From: Zancudomyces culisetae | Taxonomy: Eukaryota; Kickxellomycota; Harpellomycetes; Harpellales; Legeriomycetaceae | DNA: 20,457 nucleotides | Assembly (NCBI GenBank): GCA_001969505.1 | Contig: LSSK01000132.1 | Span: forward strand, 1-20,457 | Reading direction: 5' to 3' | Shown: positions 8,806-17,966 of the stretch, in pieces | How the letters are laid out: each line of letters begins with the position of its first letter | Numbering within the stretch: the first letter of the stretch is position 1 | Translations under genes and position numbers: made by a program | Notes under the pieces: model-generated | What the model was told of the DNA's origin: nothing | The model's input: the letters and a program-made list of their open reading frames with translations, nothing else | The model's database searches: none

Positions 8806-10120
8806 ATGCATAGATATCACTACTTTTCCAGGGGGCCGGTCAACAGGGGTATACGATGTATCAGTGGAATGTCGACGCTAGCCTGGCTACCGGGGAGTAG
8901 GACGGCAATTTACAATGCTCAACCCGCTTTAAATGCCTTTAATAGCCTGATTTACAGGAAAATCCACTGTAGAAATAGCCACCCAAACAGCGGGCCATGT
9001 GGAAAAGAAAAAGAACTGAAAGATAAAATAGCGCACAAGATGGACTCAACAAGAAACACAAATAGATTGTGGCTTAGTGACCGAACCAATTTTTCAACCA
9101 CAAGTGTTGCAAGTACAACCGAACGTACAACAGGCCCATCCTTGGGTACAAGCACCGACATAAACAATGGGGCTCACAAGAATATAATTAGGGATAGTGG
9201 GCCTATACTGATATTTAATTCGCGCTTCGAAAACTACATCAAGCTGATCAAAATCACCTCTTTTTCCTCAGCAGCATTTACGATTTCAATGTCGTCTGGG
9301 TTGTTGTATGCCCAGGAATATGGTTTGGTTAGTGCTCCTGAAGCACCACCGCTGCTATTTTCTATTATTTCTGCCAGTCTAATGACACTAACGGCAGCCC
9401 TGACATTTAGATATTTTAAAAACTTTGTTGTAAAAGTATTTTTAGTACCAAGCAATGCAGAAACAAATGAAAAAGTACACGATTTGGAAAAGGGTACTAG
9501 TATGAATAATCAGTCAGGAGTAAAGAGTTTTGGTGAGATTATGGCAAAGAAGTTTGATGCTAATGTACATAAAAACGCTCACAATACCTGTAATAGCTTA
9601 GACAATGGGATAAAAGAGGTCATAGATGGCGTGCTTCTAGGCCCATTCACTGTCAATGGTAAAAAAAACGTTTATGTGGATGTTACGCCCGATTCACAAT
9701 TGGTTTTTTCAACACCAAGGCTCTTTAACCTCGGAAAATTAAACCATACAATCTCCAGGATCGACTGTATTAATCAAATATATAATAACAAGTATAAGAT
9801 CAGAAAAAGTGGTAAAACCCCTCAGGCCGTAATATATGGTAAGTTTCCGTAATGGTGAAGGTAGCGATAATAGCGGTGTAACCATAGTAAACTAGAAGCA
9901 GAAGGGGGGAAGTGATGTTAAATCTATGTTCTAAAGCCAGGTATATAACAGGTGATGTATACTACTTTTAGATGGAGAGAATTTTGTTCCACAAACGGGC
10001 AAAGAGGCTAAGAAGCCGACGATGGATCTATTTACGCTATATTCGAATCATTCAAGAAGCCAAGCTGAAAAGGGATTCATGAAGCAGATAAATAGAATTC
10101 TGGGGAAAAAAGTCATGTAG
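8806..10120 (+). CDS. Two-exon gene: probable mitochondrial two-pass membrane protein, TMEM70/186/223 type
   Basis: The exons are 8806-9838 and 9972-10120 and give 393 residues. If intron 9839-9971 is ignored, the frame stops after only four wrong residues. The donor is GTAAGT and the acceptor TTTTAG. The phase is kept (split Asp codon), and the second exon adds a charged tail from DGENFVPQTG to NRILGKKVM. The N-terminus has many Arg and no acidic residue for about 65 positions, as in a mitochondrial presequence. After a Ser/Thr-rich linker come two close hydrophobic helices (about 148-170 and 183-203) in a hairpin, then a polar domain with LVFSTPRLFNLGKLNHTISRID. This plan (presequence, hairpin, beta-rich tail) resembles the TMEM70/TMEM186/TMEM223 group linked to assembly of respiratory complexes. 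That assignment rests on architecture and a weak motif match. Confidence 0.75.
9839..9971 (+). other. Spliceosomal intron, 133 nt
   Basis: It starts with a consensus donor (G|GTAAGT) and ends with CTACTTTTAG. The branch site is not strict; TATAAC near 9953-9958 is one candidate. Nearer AG sites at 9940 and 9951 would give in-frame stops, which supports the 9971 acceptor. Confidence 0.85.
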
Positions 10121-10410
10121 CAGTGTTGATTTCCAGGGCTCGAACTATCGGCTTATATGATATTCGTATCCACTAGTGAAAACATCCTGCTATGAATTGT
10201 GTATTCCTTGCTGTAAGCTTTACCGTTGTTATTTTTTTTTGAATTAAAAGTTAATGATTTCAATTAATGGTTACACAAAAGGACAAGAATCGATAATAAA
10301 TTATAGTTTATGCTGACAATATTGGGTTTGATAATTAATGCCTATGATGTTTTTGTGATGGTTCTGGAAGTACCAGAAAAATAAAGGGCAGTTTAAAGCA
10401 AAAACTGGAG
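10121..10410. terminator. Convergent 3' region
   Basis: These 290 AT-rich bases lie between the stops of two converging genes (ends at 10120 + and 10411 -) and must hold both polyadenylation regions. T9 at 10232-10240 and AATAAATTATAG-like sequence near 10294 are present. No gene is seen. Confidence 0.45.
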
Positions 10411-11442
10411 TTATTGTAAAGTGGTATAGTTTTGCGATTTCTCTCTAGCAAGTTTATATCTTCGAATACGCTCGATTCGTCTTTCAAGTTTCTTATTTTC
10501 ATACAAGTCCTTAACCGAGATGGTGTGTACACAGCCAACGACAGGGCATTGTTTCTTAGAATTACAAAGATACTCAACAATGGCTCTTTTAGAGTAGCTG
10601 TGACCACAAAATTTGCTCGTCATCGGTGACTCTAGGTAGTTTGTGGTTAGTGGGCAGTGCAACACAACAGTTGTGTCAGCAACTACAAGATCCTCGTCAT
10701 CCTCATCTTCCTGACCTTCAAATAGCGGCGGCATTGGAACATTTGGGTTTTTTAGCTCCCAAAGCTGCGTTTTATAGTCTTTGTACCATTCCTCTTTTCC
10801 CAGCTTTTTTCCAGAAGGTAGGTTTTTATAACTTTCGTACTGAGAATTTATTTTTTGGAAAAAATCTTTTTTTAAATTGCTGTCGTGCTATAATTGTTTC
10901 GTAGAGTCATTATGTATAAAATGAAACAAAATAGACATATTTGTTATAATAACATATGTATCTATTGTGTACAAAGAATTGGGTTGTATTAGAGAATGCT
11001 TACTCTAATCTCAGAGTTGCGGAGACTATCAATTTCGTTGATTGAAATATCTAAATGATGCTGAACATGATTTAAGTCGGTAAAAAGGCATTCAGTATCT
11101 AAAGTCTCCTATGTTTATAATTTTTTTTTGAAAAAGTAAGTATTAGATCACATCGAATAGGGGAAGAGGGTTAGTAGTATATATTGATACCTCACTAGCT
11201 CAGACAATTTGAACTGAATCGGGATAAACAGGTAATCTTACCGAAACGTCTACATCAAACTCTTCGAGATCGATACACGTCAGAACCGAGGAATCTGTTA
11301 GTTTTTGTAGCTTGTTTTTTAGAGCATTTAGATCTTGGTTGATTCGTGTTAAATTGTTTTTAAAAATAGAAGAGTCAGCAGCACCCGCACTCGATCGCGT
11401 TATTGTTGTGGTTGGTGATATTTCTTCGATATCCGAGCTCAT
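10411..11442 (-). CDS. MMS21: Three-exon gene: SMC5/6 complex SUMO E3 ligase Nse2/Mms21
   Basis: The exons, read on the - strand, are 11442-11242, 11108-11004 and 10887-10411, all joined in phase 0. The protein has 260 residues, against 267 in S. cerevisiae Mms21. The N-terminal half is helical and coiled-coil-like (about 27-150), as expected for the arm that binds Smc5. The family hallmark LWELKNPNVPMPPL precedes an acidic stretch and the SP-RING (about 178-225). Zinc ligands are C196 and H198 in FCGHSYSKRAIVEYL, and C216 and C221 in CPVVGC. C180 opens the domain (LHCPLT). The ligase attaches SUMO to repair proteins in the nucleus with SMC5/6. A basic helix (KKLERRIERIRRYKL) ends the protein. 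The third exon could instead start at 10839 (TTCTCAG acceptor, same phase), losing 16 residues. An extra 5' exon is discussed under findings. Confidence 0.9.
10888..11003 (-). other. NSE2/MMS21 intron 2, 116 nt
   Basis: The donor is GTAAGC at 11003 and the preferred acceptor is TTATAG ending at 10888. An in-frame TAG sits at the acceptor itself, so the third exon cannot begin earlier in this frame. Branch candidates are weak (TTATAAC, TAATGAC). The alternative acceptor TTCTCAG ending at 10840 is also in phase. Confidence 0.72.
11109..11241 (-). other. NSE2/MMS21 intron 1, 133 nt
   Basis: The donor GTAAGA at 11241, a perfect TACTAAC branch site about 60 bases before the end, and the first AG after it (ACATAG, ending 11109) define this intron. 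It joins Ser67 to the exon beginning ETLDTECLF in phase. Confidence 0.88.
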
Positions 11443-11595
11443 TGCTGCAAGCCAAAAGTTATTTTATTTCTTTAATTAGTGAGACTGGTTGGCCAGAGTT
11501 GTGCTTGGATATTTGTGGGTACAAAGCTGTTAACATGTGAACTGATCTTGAAATATTGGCGAAACTGGCAAACATAAATATTTTTTTTGATAACT

Positions 11596-11832
11596 TTATT
11601 GGTAAATAAATACAGCCAATAGTACGGTCCAATGCGTAACATGTGATTTAGTGCAATATATTAGGTCTTTCATCTCAAAATATCCCCAACCCGAAAAAAC
11701 AAGAAACGTAAAAGATATCTGCTTACCTAGGCCAAGAAAGAAAGTTATGTATTGAGTTTGTTTGAATGTAACAACACCAACTTTTGGTACCAAAGATTGT
11801 TGGGGAAGGGATTTGTACAGTAAACGTGTCAT
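11596..11832 (-). CDS. Small ORF of uncertain status (possible small gene or 5' exon of NSE2)
   Basis: An ATG frame of 78 codons begins MTRLLYKSLPQQSLVPK and continues through a hydrophobic stretch (YITFFLGLGKQISFTFLVF). The first 35 residues look like real coding sequence and resemble a presequence with a membrane helix. A donor-like GTAAGC follows codon 35 (11726), so the reading beyond it may be intron. A strong pyrimidine-rich CACAG lies just before the ATG. I recognise no family. It could be a small mitochondrial protein, an upstream exon of the NSE2 gene or chance. Confidence 0.25.
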   Translation of the reverse strand: MTRLLYKSLPQQSLVPKVGVVTFKQTQYITFFLGLGKQISFTFLVFSGWGYFEMKDLIYCTKSHVTHWTVLLAVFIYQ

Positions 11833-12324
11833 TTGAACGGTATTAAAATACTGTGAAAAGAAAAATGGGGGAGGTTGTGGTTGAATGTACAGTACACAAA
11901 ATGGTAACAAGACGAGTTAGTATTTTAGGAAAGAGTGTCATGATTCTAGTTGGCCATCCGCTGGATTTTCGATTAAACCAGCACTTATCCAAGGACATTT
12001 AGCAGTTGATAATCTGAACCTAGCAAAGCAGGAAAAGGCATTTGCATGGTGATTGTACTAAAATTAAACCGGAAACGTCAACTTGTACAATTGTCTTGGA
12101 ATCACTTGTACTGGTATTCGGATGTATATTGACACTTTTTGATGACATGCTCGGTTAGCCTTTTAGTGTTAAAAGTATATACAGTCTAAAACAAACCAAA
12201 GCAAAACAAAAATAACATGTTCCTGAATTTTACCTGCCCTATTTTTCCTATGTATCACAAAAGTATAAAAGTATATTGGGTACAGGAAGTTGGCGTCAAA
12301 GGAATGTTGGGGAGTACTTTTTTT

Positions 12325-12349
12325 GGGGGGGAATGTGTGGGAGGGAGGG
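12325..12349 (+). other. Canonical G-quadruplex motif
   Basis: A run of seven G, seven other bases, then GGGAGGGAGGG. This fits the G3+N1-7 rule exactly with four G runs. It lies about 880 bases upstream of the NSE2 start and 1.8 kb upstream of the chitin synthase, in an AT-rich genome where such motifs should be rare. Confidence 0.7.
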
Positions 12350-14047
12350 AAATAGAGGAGGTGTTCCAATAGTAAGATGTTGTGTAGAAAAAAAATAAAG
12401 CAAAGATTTAGAGGGCAATACTATTGGTTTTTTATGAGTTGCTTTGTTGATTGGATAATGACAATCCTGGGAAGACCATTTATGTAAAAATGAATTGGAA
12501 AGAAATAGTCGAGCTTCATAGGATTGGTGATGGAGGAAAGAATAGGATAAGAAAAGACATTTTAAATGAAAGGTTGAGGTGAGAGGAGGTGAAGAGAGAA
12601 AAGGAGGGAAGTTACAAAGTCAGATTGATGGGTTGACAGATACAATTTAGATAGCCAGCTTAAAAAGCAGATAAAAAACTGTTGGTTTTCCTTCTTATCC
12701 GGCTGTAATCGTGTATGTACTCGGTTTTGGCATTTCAATTCTGACTGTGTACAAATGATTCATCCTTATTTATAATATTTTCATCGTTTTTATAATTATT
12801 GCCTTAATTATTATCTCCTCATTCCCCACCTAAAAATAGGGTAAAATAAAAAGCGGGAATCAGTAATTGATTTTGATGTTCACGATTTAATTTAATGATG
12901 AAAGGAGATGAATAATGAAAAAAAAAAGGACCTTTTAGTGTAAAGGAAAAAAAAAACTAGGCGAATAGCAAATGGGAATTGGAAATTGGTAATTGATAAA
13001 TAAGGGAATCAAATGGGTAAATCGATATTCAAATGATGAAAAAATTCGTGTCGGGTGCTAAAGGAAAAAAAAAAGATAGAATTGAGAAATAATATGATTT
13101 GATGGTTCAAAGTATAAAAATAAGCGTAAACAAGAAAATCGAGTAATTATAGTCGCAAATTAAAACATTGGGATTTATTTACCATTTATGGGTTCTGAGA
13201 GTTGTAAAAAAAAATTGCAGTAAATAAATAAACTCGAAATATATTAAATATTTCAAAGAAAGTGGATTAAGATTTGGAGCAAACAAGTAAAGTACAAGCT
13301 TGGTAAACAAAATACTAAAAATATTAGCAATTTGAAAACGGGTGGTGTAGAAGGTATTGCAAGTGGTTGAAAATAGAAAGCAAAGGGTATTGATATTTTT
13401 AAAATAAACACAATAACATTTGATATGAAAGGGATCCAGCAAAAGAACGCATGCTATTATTAAGCGAGAAAGATATTGGGACAAAAATGAAAATTATTTG
13501 ATGAAAATCATCAGTAAAATCAAAAAAAAAGGGGGGAGGAGAAAGGAAAACCTAACATTTTTTCCAGTGCTACTTCTCGTAATAAAAAAAATTGATCCAC
13601 TTGAAATTGCGAGGTGGAGCGGAGGAAGGTAGGGGGACGATTAAATTATCTTTTATTTAAAGTTACGACAGAAATTCCAGACTTCCAAATTTTAGGATTT
13701 AGCAATAATCAGGCAAAGTTTGAAAGACTCCTAAATAATAAATATTTGCCCAGTTAACACTGGTATGAAAAAAAAAAGTCAACACAGCCAAAAACATCAG
13801 AGCGGGAAATATAAAAAAAATAAAAGGATTGTTATTTCGTAATTGGTAGCGTTATATTTTCATTTATGGTGTTCAAATGAGATAATACAAAATCAAAAAG
13901 GAAAGATTGAAGAATTATGTAAAGGGCTATAAATATGATAGAGCAAACGGCAATACATAAAAACTAATGTTGAACAGTATTTCTAAAAAAAAAAAAGATA
14001 GCACTTTTTGTCTAAAAGATATTACGGTTTGTTATAATAGACTTGCA

Positions 14048-14070
14048 TATAAAAAACCAATAGCTATAAA
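14048..14070 (+). promoter_or_regulatory. TATA elements of the chitin synthase gene
   Basis: TATAAAAAA at 14048-14056 and TATAAA at 14065-14070 lie 98-120 bases before the ATG at 14168. No ATG occurs between them and the start codon. Transcription would then start in or near the purine tract that follows. Confidence 0.5.
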
Positions 14071-14091
14071 CTAGACAAGCTAGATACAGGC

Positions 14092-14148
14092 AGAAAGAAA
14101 AAGAAAAAGAAAAAGAAAAAGAAAAAGAAAAAGAAAAAAAGAAGAAAA
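14092..14148 (+). repeat. (GAAAAA)n microsatellite in a 57-nt all-purine tract
   Basis: Every base from 14092 to 14148 is A or G. G recurs every six bases from 14097 to 14133, which makes six full GAAAAA units. The tract lies 20-76 bases before the chitin synthase start and probably falls in its 5' leader or core promoter, where it could affect nucleosome exclusion or poly(A)-binding. Confidence 0.8.
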
Positions 14149-14167
14149 TAAAAGAAAATAAAAGAAA

Positions 14168-17100
14168 ATGGAGCGACAGTCGCGATATAATGGACGAACA
14201 GGCTCGATGGGAGGGGTGGACCAGTCGCAGCATATACGTATGGATGAAGAAGGGGATGATATTTTCAAGATGGGAGTAGGGTTTCAGGAGGATATTCAAA
14301 AAGGGCAGCAAGATAGAGTGGGGCTGCAAGGGATAGAGGGAGAAGAAAAGGCGGAGAAGGTGGTGCTACGTGATAATATAACAGAACTTGACCAAACATT
14401 CGGGCGGAAGGTATGGGTGGCAATTACATATATGCTTACGTTTTTGGTTCCGTCGTTTATGCTGCGGCGGTGTGGAATGAAGCGGGAGGATGTGCGGATG
14501 GCTTGGCGAGAGAAAGTGGCGATATGTATCATAATAGTGTGGATCTGGATAGTGATGCTGTTTTTGATTATCGGGTTGGGACTGCTCCTGTGTCCCAAGC
14601 AGAATGTATATACAACAGTAGAAGTTGGTTACAATGCCGATCCAGAAGGAGCATTTACATCTGTTAGAGGAAAAGTATATGACATTACAAACTTTGTCAA
14701 ACAGAGACACGGGATGAGTGGCAATTTAGCATCAACAGAGTCTATGATGTACTATGCAGGGTACGAGACAAACGCAAGCTTTCCCTTGGAGGTGCGAGTG
14801 GCGTGTCCAGATCTGGTGAGCAGCGACGACGATCCAAACTACACAATGTATCTGAGTTCAGAGAACATTGAAGAAATGTATAACTACTGGGTTTCACACA
14901 AGGTTGGATCAGTAGCAAACTCGCAAGAGCTGAGTGATGTTAATTTTTACTTTAAATACTGGGTGCCAAAAATGCAACAGTATTACAAGGGTGAACTGGT
15001 ATGGGATATATCGACATTGGAGAGCTGGCACAAGAATAACGGAATGTACTGGCGGGTAATTAATGGAGAGGTATACAATTTTGATGATTATTTCTACACA
15101 TCGCAACAGCCATTCAATGCGAATCTCAAGAAATGGAATTTCCTAGACAAGGGGTTGACGGGGATTATCGATGATGGTGGGGTTGGGACAGTAGATATTA
15201 GTGACAAGTGGGCCAAACTGAGCATAAGTGATAGTGACCGAGCAAACAATCTGAAATGTATGCGTAATCTGTTCTATGTGGGACGAGTAGACACTCGAAA
15301 GAGTACCAAGTGTTTGTTTATGAACTACATGTTGTTGGCGTTTGCATGTTTGTTGGTGTTGGTTGTGCTGATCAAGTTTATGGCGAGTTTACAGTTTGGA
15401 ACAGCAAAAAAAGTTGGGCGACAAACAAAGTTTGTGTTGTGTCAAGTGCCGTGCTATACTGAGGGTGAGGAGAGTATGAGTAAAACGATTAACTCACTGG
15501 CCAATATGGAATACGATGATAAGAAGCGGCTGATAATGGTAATTTGCGATGGAAACATAGTAGGAAGCGGAAACGAAAAGTCGACGCCCAAGATAGTTCT
15601 GGATCTGTTGGGTGTGGATCCAGAGATGGAGCCTCCAAGTCGTGATGCGATAGCGGTTGCAGAAGGATCAATGATGCACAACCGAGGCAAGGTGTACAGT
15701 GGGCTTTATGACTACGAAGGTCATCTCGTGCCGTTTGTTGTGGTGGTCAAGGTAGGCAACCGACATGAGAAGAACAAGCCGGGAAACCGAGGCAAGCGTG
15801 ACTCGCAGATCTTGTTGATGCGATTTTTGAACAAGGTGTATTTCGAGCTACCAATGACACCGCTTGAACTTGAGTTGAACCATCACATGACACATATTAT
15901 TGGAATTCCACCACAGTACTTTGAATACCTGCTGCAGGTTGATGCAGACACAGTAGTCGGGCCAGAGTCAATGTCGCGATTGGTGGCGCATTGTGTGGCA
16001 GACAACAACATTGCAGGGATATGCGGTGAGACAAGAATTGCCAATGAACAAAATACGTGGGTGACAATGGTGCAGGTATATGAGTACTACATTTCACATT
16101 TCCTGTCTAAATCGTTTGAGTCATTGTTTGGGTCAGTTACGTGTCTTCCTGGTTGTTTCTGTATGTATCGACTGGTATCCAGTAAGGACAAGAAACCAAT
16201 TCTAATCAACAAACAAGTGGTCGATACGTATTCCGAGCGACACGTCGACACGCTACACAAAAAGAACCTGCTGAGTCTGGGTGAGGATCGTTATCTTACA
16301 ACGTTGATGTTGAGGCAATTCCCACACTACAAGCTGAAGTTTGCACGCGACGCATTCTGCTATACCACAGTGCCTGAGTCGTGGTCAGTGCTGCTCTCAC
16401 AACGGCGACGGTGGATCAATTCAACAGTGCACAATCTGCTCGAGCTGATTATGATTGAAAATCTATGTGGATTCTGCTGCTTCTCGATGCGGTTTGTGGT
16501 GTTTTTGGACTTGTTTGGTACAGTAACTATGCCAACTGTTCTGCTGTACTTCATCTACCTACTGGTTGCCTCTATCACCAAATTCAGCACTGTCGGATTC
16601 ATCTCGCTGATTATTCTGGGTGCAGTCTACGGCTTGCAGGTTGTAGTCTTTTTGATACGTGGCGAATGGCAGCACATTGGCTGGCTGATTATCTACCTGC
16701 TATCGTTCCCGCTGTGGTCGTTTGTTTTACCTATTTACTCGTTCTGGCACTTTGACGATTTCAGCTGGGGCAACACCCGTACAGTTGTTGGTGAACGTGG
16801 TAAGATTAAGCTGATTGTTGCCAACGATTATCAATTCAACATTGACGACATTCCTCTCATCACGTGGAGTGAGTATGAAGCAAATCTCATTGCTCTTGGA
16901 ACCGTCAACTCGCCTCCTCAGGTCAATCCTTCCTACGAATATGCCGAATCTTACACCTACGGTAATGACTTCAATCGTTTCTCCACTGCTTCTCCTCAGC
17001 TCAACCCTCACGCCTCGGTTGTTGTCGGTGCTGTTCCTCAAAACTTTTCCCCAAGTAGAGCCTCCTCTCCTTCTGTTTCCACCTATTCTTCTCCACCTTC

Positions 17101-17695
17101 TCTCTCCAACTACCAACAACAACCTTCAAGAATGTCTAGACACCAACCAACTAGACAATCTCACATCAATCCTTATGGCACAGTCATGGAATCTCCAAAC
17201 ATTCTCATGTCTGAAGATAACGAACCTCGTCCTTCCTCGTTTATTCAACCACAACAACCCTATCGAACAACTATGTCCTCTTCCCGACCTTCCTCATTCA
17301 TCCAACAACAACAACAACTTCAACAACAATTTCAACAACCTCATCCATATCCACAACATCACACATTTACTCCTATGCCCGCTCCTCCTCCTGCTGCTGC
17401 TTCTGTTGTTGCTCCGATCTCTCCTCCAACTCCTACTCCAATCCAACAAATGCAACATGCCTCTTTCATGCGCTCTCCTACTCCCCAGCTGGCACTCCAA
17501 CAACAACCTGTCTATTTCCCCTCTGACCAACAGATCATTGACGCCATCAAACTCATCCTTTCTCAAGCTGACCTCACTCTTGTTTCCAAAAAAATCATTC
17601 GCGACTCTCTTTCCGCCCAGTTTGGTGTCGATATGACTCCCAAAAAGTCCTTTATCTCCCAAATTGTTGACCTTGTTCTCTCTGGAAACCTCTAG
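14168..17695 (+). CDS. CHS3: Class IV chitin synthase (Chs3-like) with C-terminal DEK_C-like domain
   Basis: A plasma-membrane glycosyltransferase that polymerises UDP-GlcNAc into cell-wall chitin. At 1175 residues it is close to S. cerevisiae Chs3 (1165). In order: an acidic N-terminus; two helices (about 82-97 and 117-142); a cytochrome-b5-like segment (161-181, GKVYDITNFVKQRHG); a helix at about 381-407; the GT2 catalytic domain with QVDADTVVGPESM (590-602), GEDRYLT (705-711) and QRRRW (745-749), all intact; then three or more helices (about 775-860). The tail (about 914-1119) is rich in Pro, Ser and Gln, with CAA repeats. The last 56 residues (1120-1175, LTLVSKKIIRDSLSAQFGV) look like a DEK_C domain. 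There is no intron. CTG codons at conserved Leu (HNLLEL) argue for the standard code. In Saccharomyces, Chs3 traffics via exomer and Chs5. Confidence 0.96.
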   Translation: MERQSRYNGRTGSMGGVDQSQHIRMDEEGDDIFKMGVGFQEDIQKGQQDRVGLQGIEGEEKAEKVVLRDNITELDQTFGRKVWVAITYMLTFLVPSFMLRRCGMKREDVRMAWREKVAICIIIVWIWIVMLFLIIGLGLLLCPKQNVYTTVEVGYNADPEGAFTSVRGKVYDITNFVKQRHGMSGNLASTESMMYYAGYETNASFPLEVRVACPDLVSSDDDPNYTMYLSSENIEEMYNYWVSHKVGSVANSQELSDVNFYFKYWVPKMQQYYKGELVWDISTLESWHKNNGMYWRVINGEVYNFDDYFYTSQQPFNANLKKWNFLDKGLTGIIDDGGVGTVDISDKWAKLSISDSDRANNLKCMRNLFYVGRVDTRKSTKCLFMNYMLLAFACLLVLVVLIKFMASLQFGTAKKVGRQTKFVLCQVPCYTEGEESMSKTINSLANMEYDDKKRLIMVICDGNIVGSGNEKSTPKIVLDLLGVDPEMEPPSRDAIAVAEGSMMHNRGKVYSGLYDYEGHLVPFVVVVKVGNRHEKNKPGNRGKRDSQILLMRFLNKVYFELPMTPLELELNHHMTHIIGIPPQYFEYLLQVDADTVVGPESMSRLVAHCVADNNIAGICGETRIANEQNTWVTMVQVYEYYISHFLSKSFESLFGSVTCLPGCFCMYRLVSSKDKKPILINKQVVDTYSERHVDTLHKKNLLSLGEDRYLTTLMLRQFPHYKLKFARDAFCYTTVPESWSVLLSQRRRWINSTVHNLLELIMIENLCGFCCFSMRFVVFLDLFGTVTMPTVLLYFIYLLVASITKFSTVGFISLIILGAVYGLQVVVFLIRGEWQHIGWLIIYLLSFPLWSFVLPIYSFWHFDDFSWGNTRTVVGERGKIKLIVANDYQFNIDDIPLITWSEYEANLIALGTVNSPPQVNPSYEYAESYTYGNDFNRFSTASPQLNPHASVVVGAVPQNFSPSRASSPSVSTYSSPPSLSNYQQQPSRMSRHQPTRQSHINPYGTVMESPNILMSEDNEPRPSSFIQPQQPYRTTMSSSRPSSFIQQQQQLQQQFQQPHPYPQHHTFTPMPAPPPAAASVVAPISPPTPTPIQQMQHASFMRSPTPQLALQQQPVYFPSDQQIIDAIKLILSQADLTLVSKKIIRDSLSAQFGVDMTPKKSFISQIVDLVLSGNL

Positions 17696-17706
17696 ATTTC
17701 TCTACC

Positions 17707-17707
<1 letters not shown>

Positions 17708-17740
<33 letters not shown>
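17708..17740 (+). repeat. (TTA)11 microsatellite
   Basis: Eleven perfect TTA units begin 13 bases after the chitin synthase stop codon, so they sit in its 3' untranslated region. Confidence 0.9.
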
Positions 17741-17742
<2 letters not shown>

Positions 17743-17957
17743 TATTACCATTAATACTGGTGTTTTTTTTTTGCTTATTTATTTATTTAATATTTTCAAT
17801 TATCCCTGTTTGGTTTAATCCCAATTCAATTACTATACATTACATTACAATACAATAAAATTCACCAAGTTTTGAAACTCCTTATTCTCCTTTTCACTAT
17901 ATATTTTTATTCTTGCTGTTAGAATTTACTTTTTATTACTATTATAACCAAAAATAA

Positions 17958-17966
17958 TATATAAAA
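17958..17966 (+). promoter_or_regulatory. TATA box of the AP-3 mu gene
   Basis: TATATAAAA lies 50 bases upstream of the proposed ATG at 18016. This is consistent with that upstream start, though the spacing is at the short end for yeast. Confidence 0.45.

Larger units (their letters stand above)
11833..14167. other. Long non-coding region upstream of the chitin synthase
   Basis: About 2.3 kb (2.7 kb counted from the NSE2 start) holds no supported gene. Open frames at 12169-12369 and 13179-13484 on the - strand are compositional: they read the purine-rich + strand as Phe/Leu/Ser-rich peptide. From about 12.3 kb on, the + strand is strongly enriched in A and G, with repeated poly-A blocks (for example near 12920, 12949, 13064, 13769 and 13984) often preceded by AAAGG. 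A G-quadruplex motif lies at 12325-12349. No tRNA, snoRNA boxes or other RNA gene was recognised. It may hold the distal control region of the chitin synthase gene. Confidence 0.55.

Noticed and set aside
10130-10205. tRNA-like B box on the - strand (GTTCGAGCC near 10137-10145)
   Set aside because: The flanking bases do not form a T stem, and no acceptor stem or A box is present.
13179-13484. 101-codon frame in the long gap (-)
   Set aside because: Its Phe/Leu/Tyr-rich composition is explained by the purine-rich opposite strand. There is no motif and no promoter.
14012-14329. Frames on the - strand across the GAAAAA repeat
   Set aside because: They translate the microsatellite as a Phe/Ser/Leu repeat, which is not a gene.
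16815-17636. 273-codon second frame within the chitin synthase tail
   Set aside because: It is a Leu/Pro/Asn-rich reading of the pyrimidine-rich low-complexity tail. The main frame carries the known domains.
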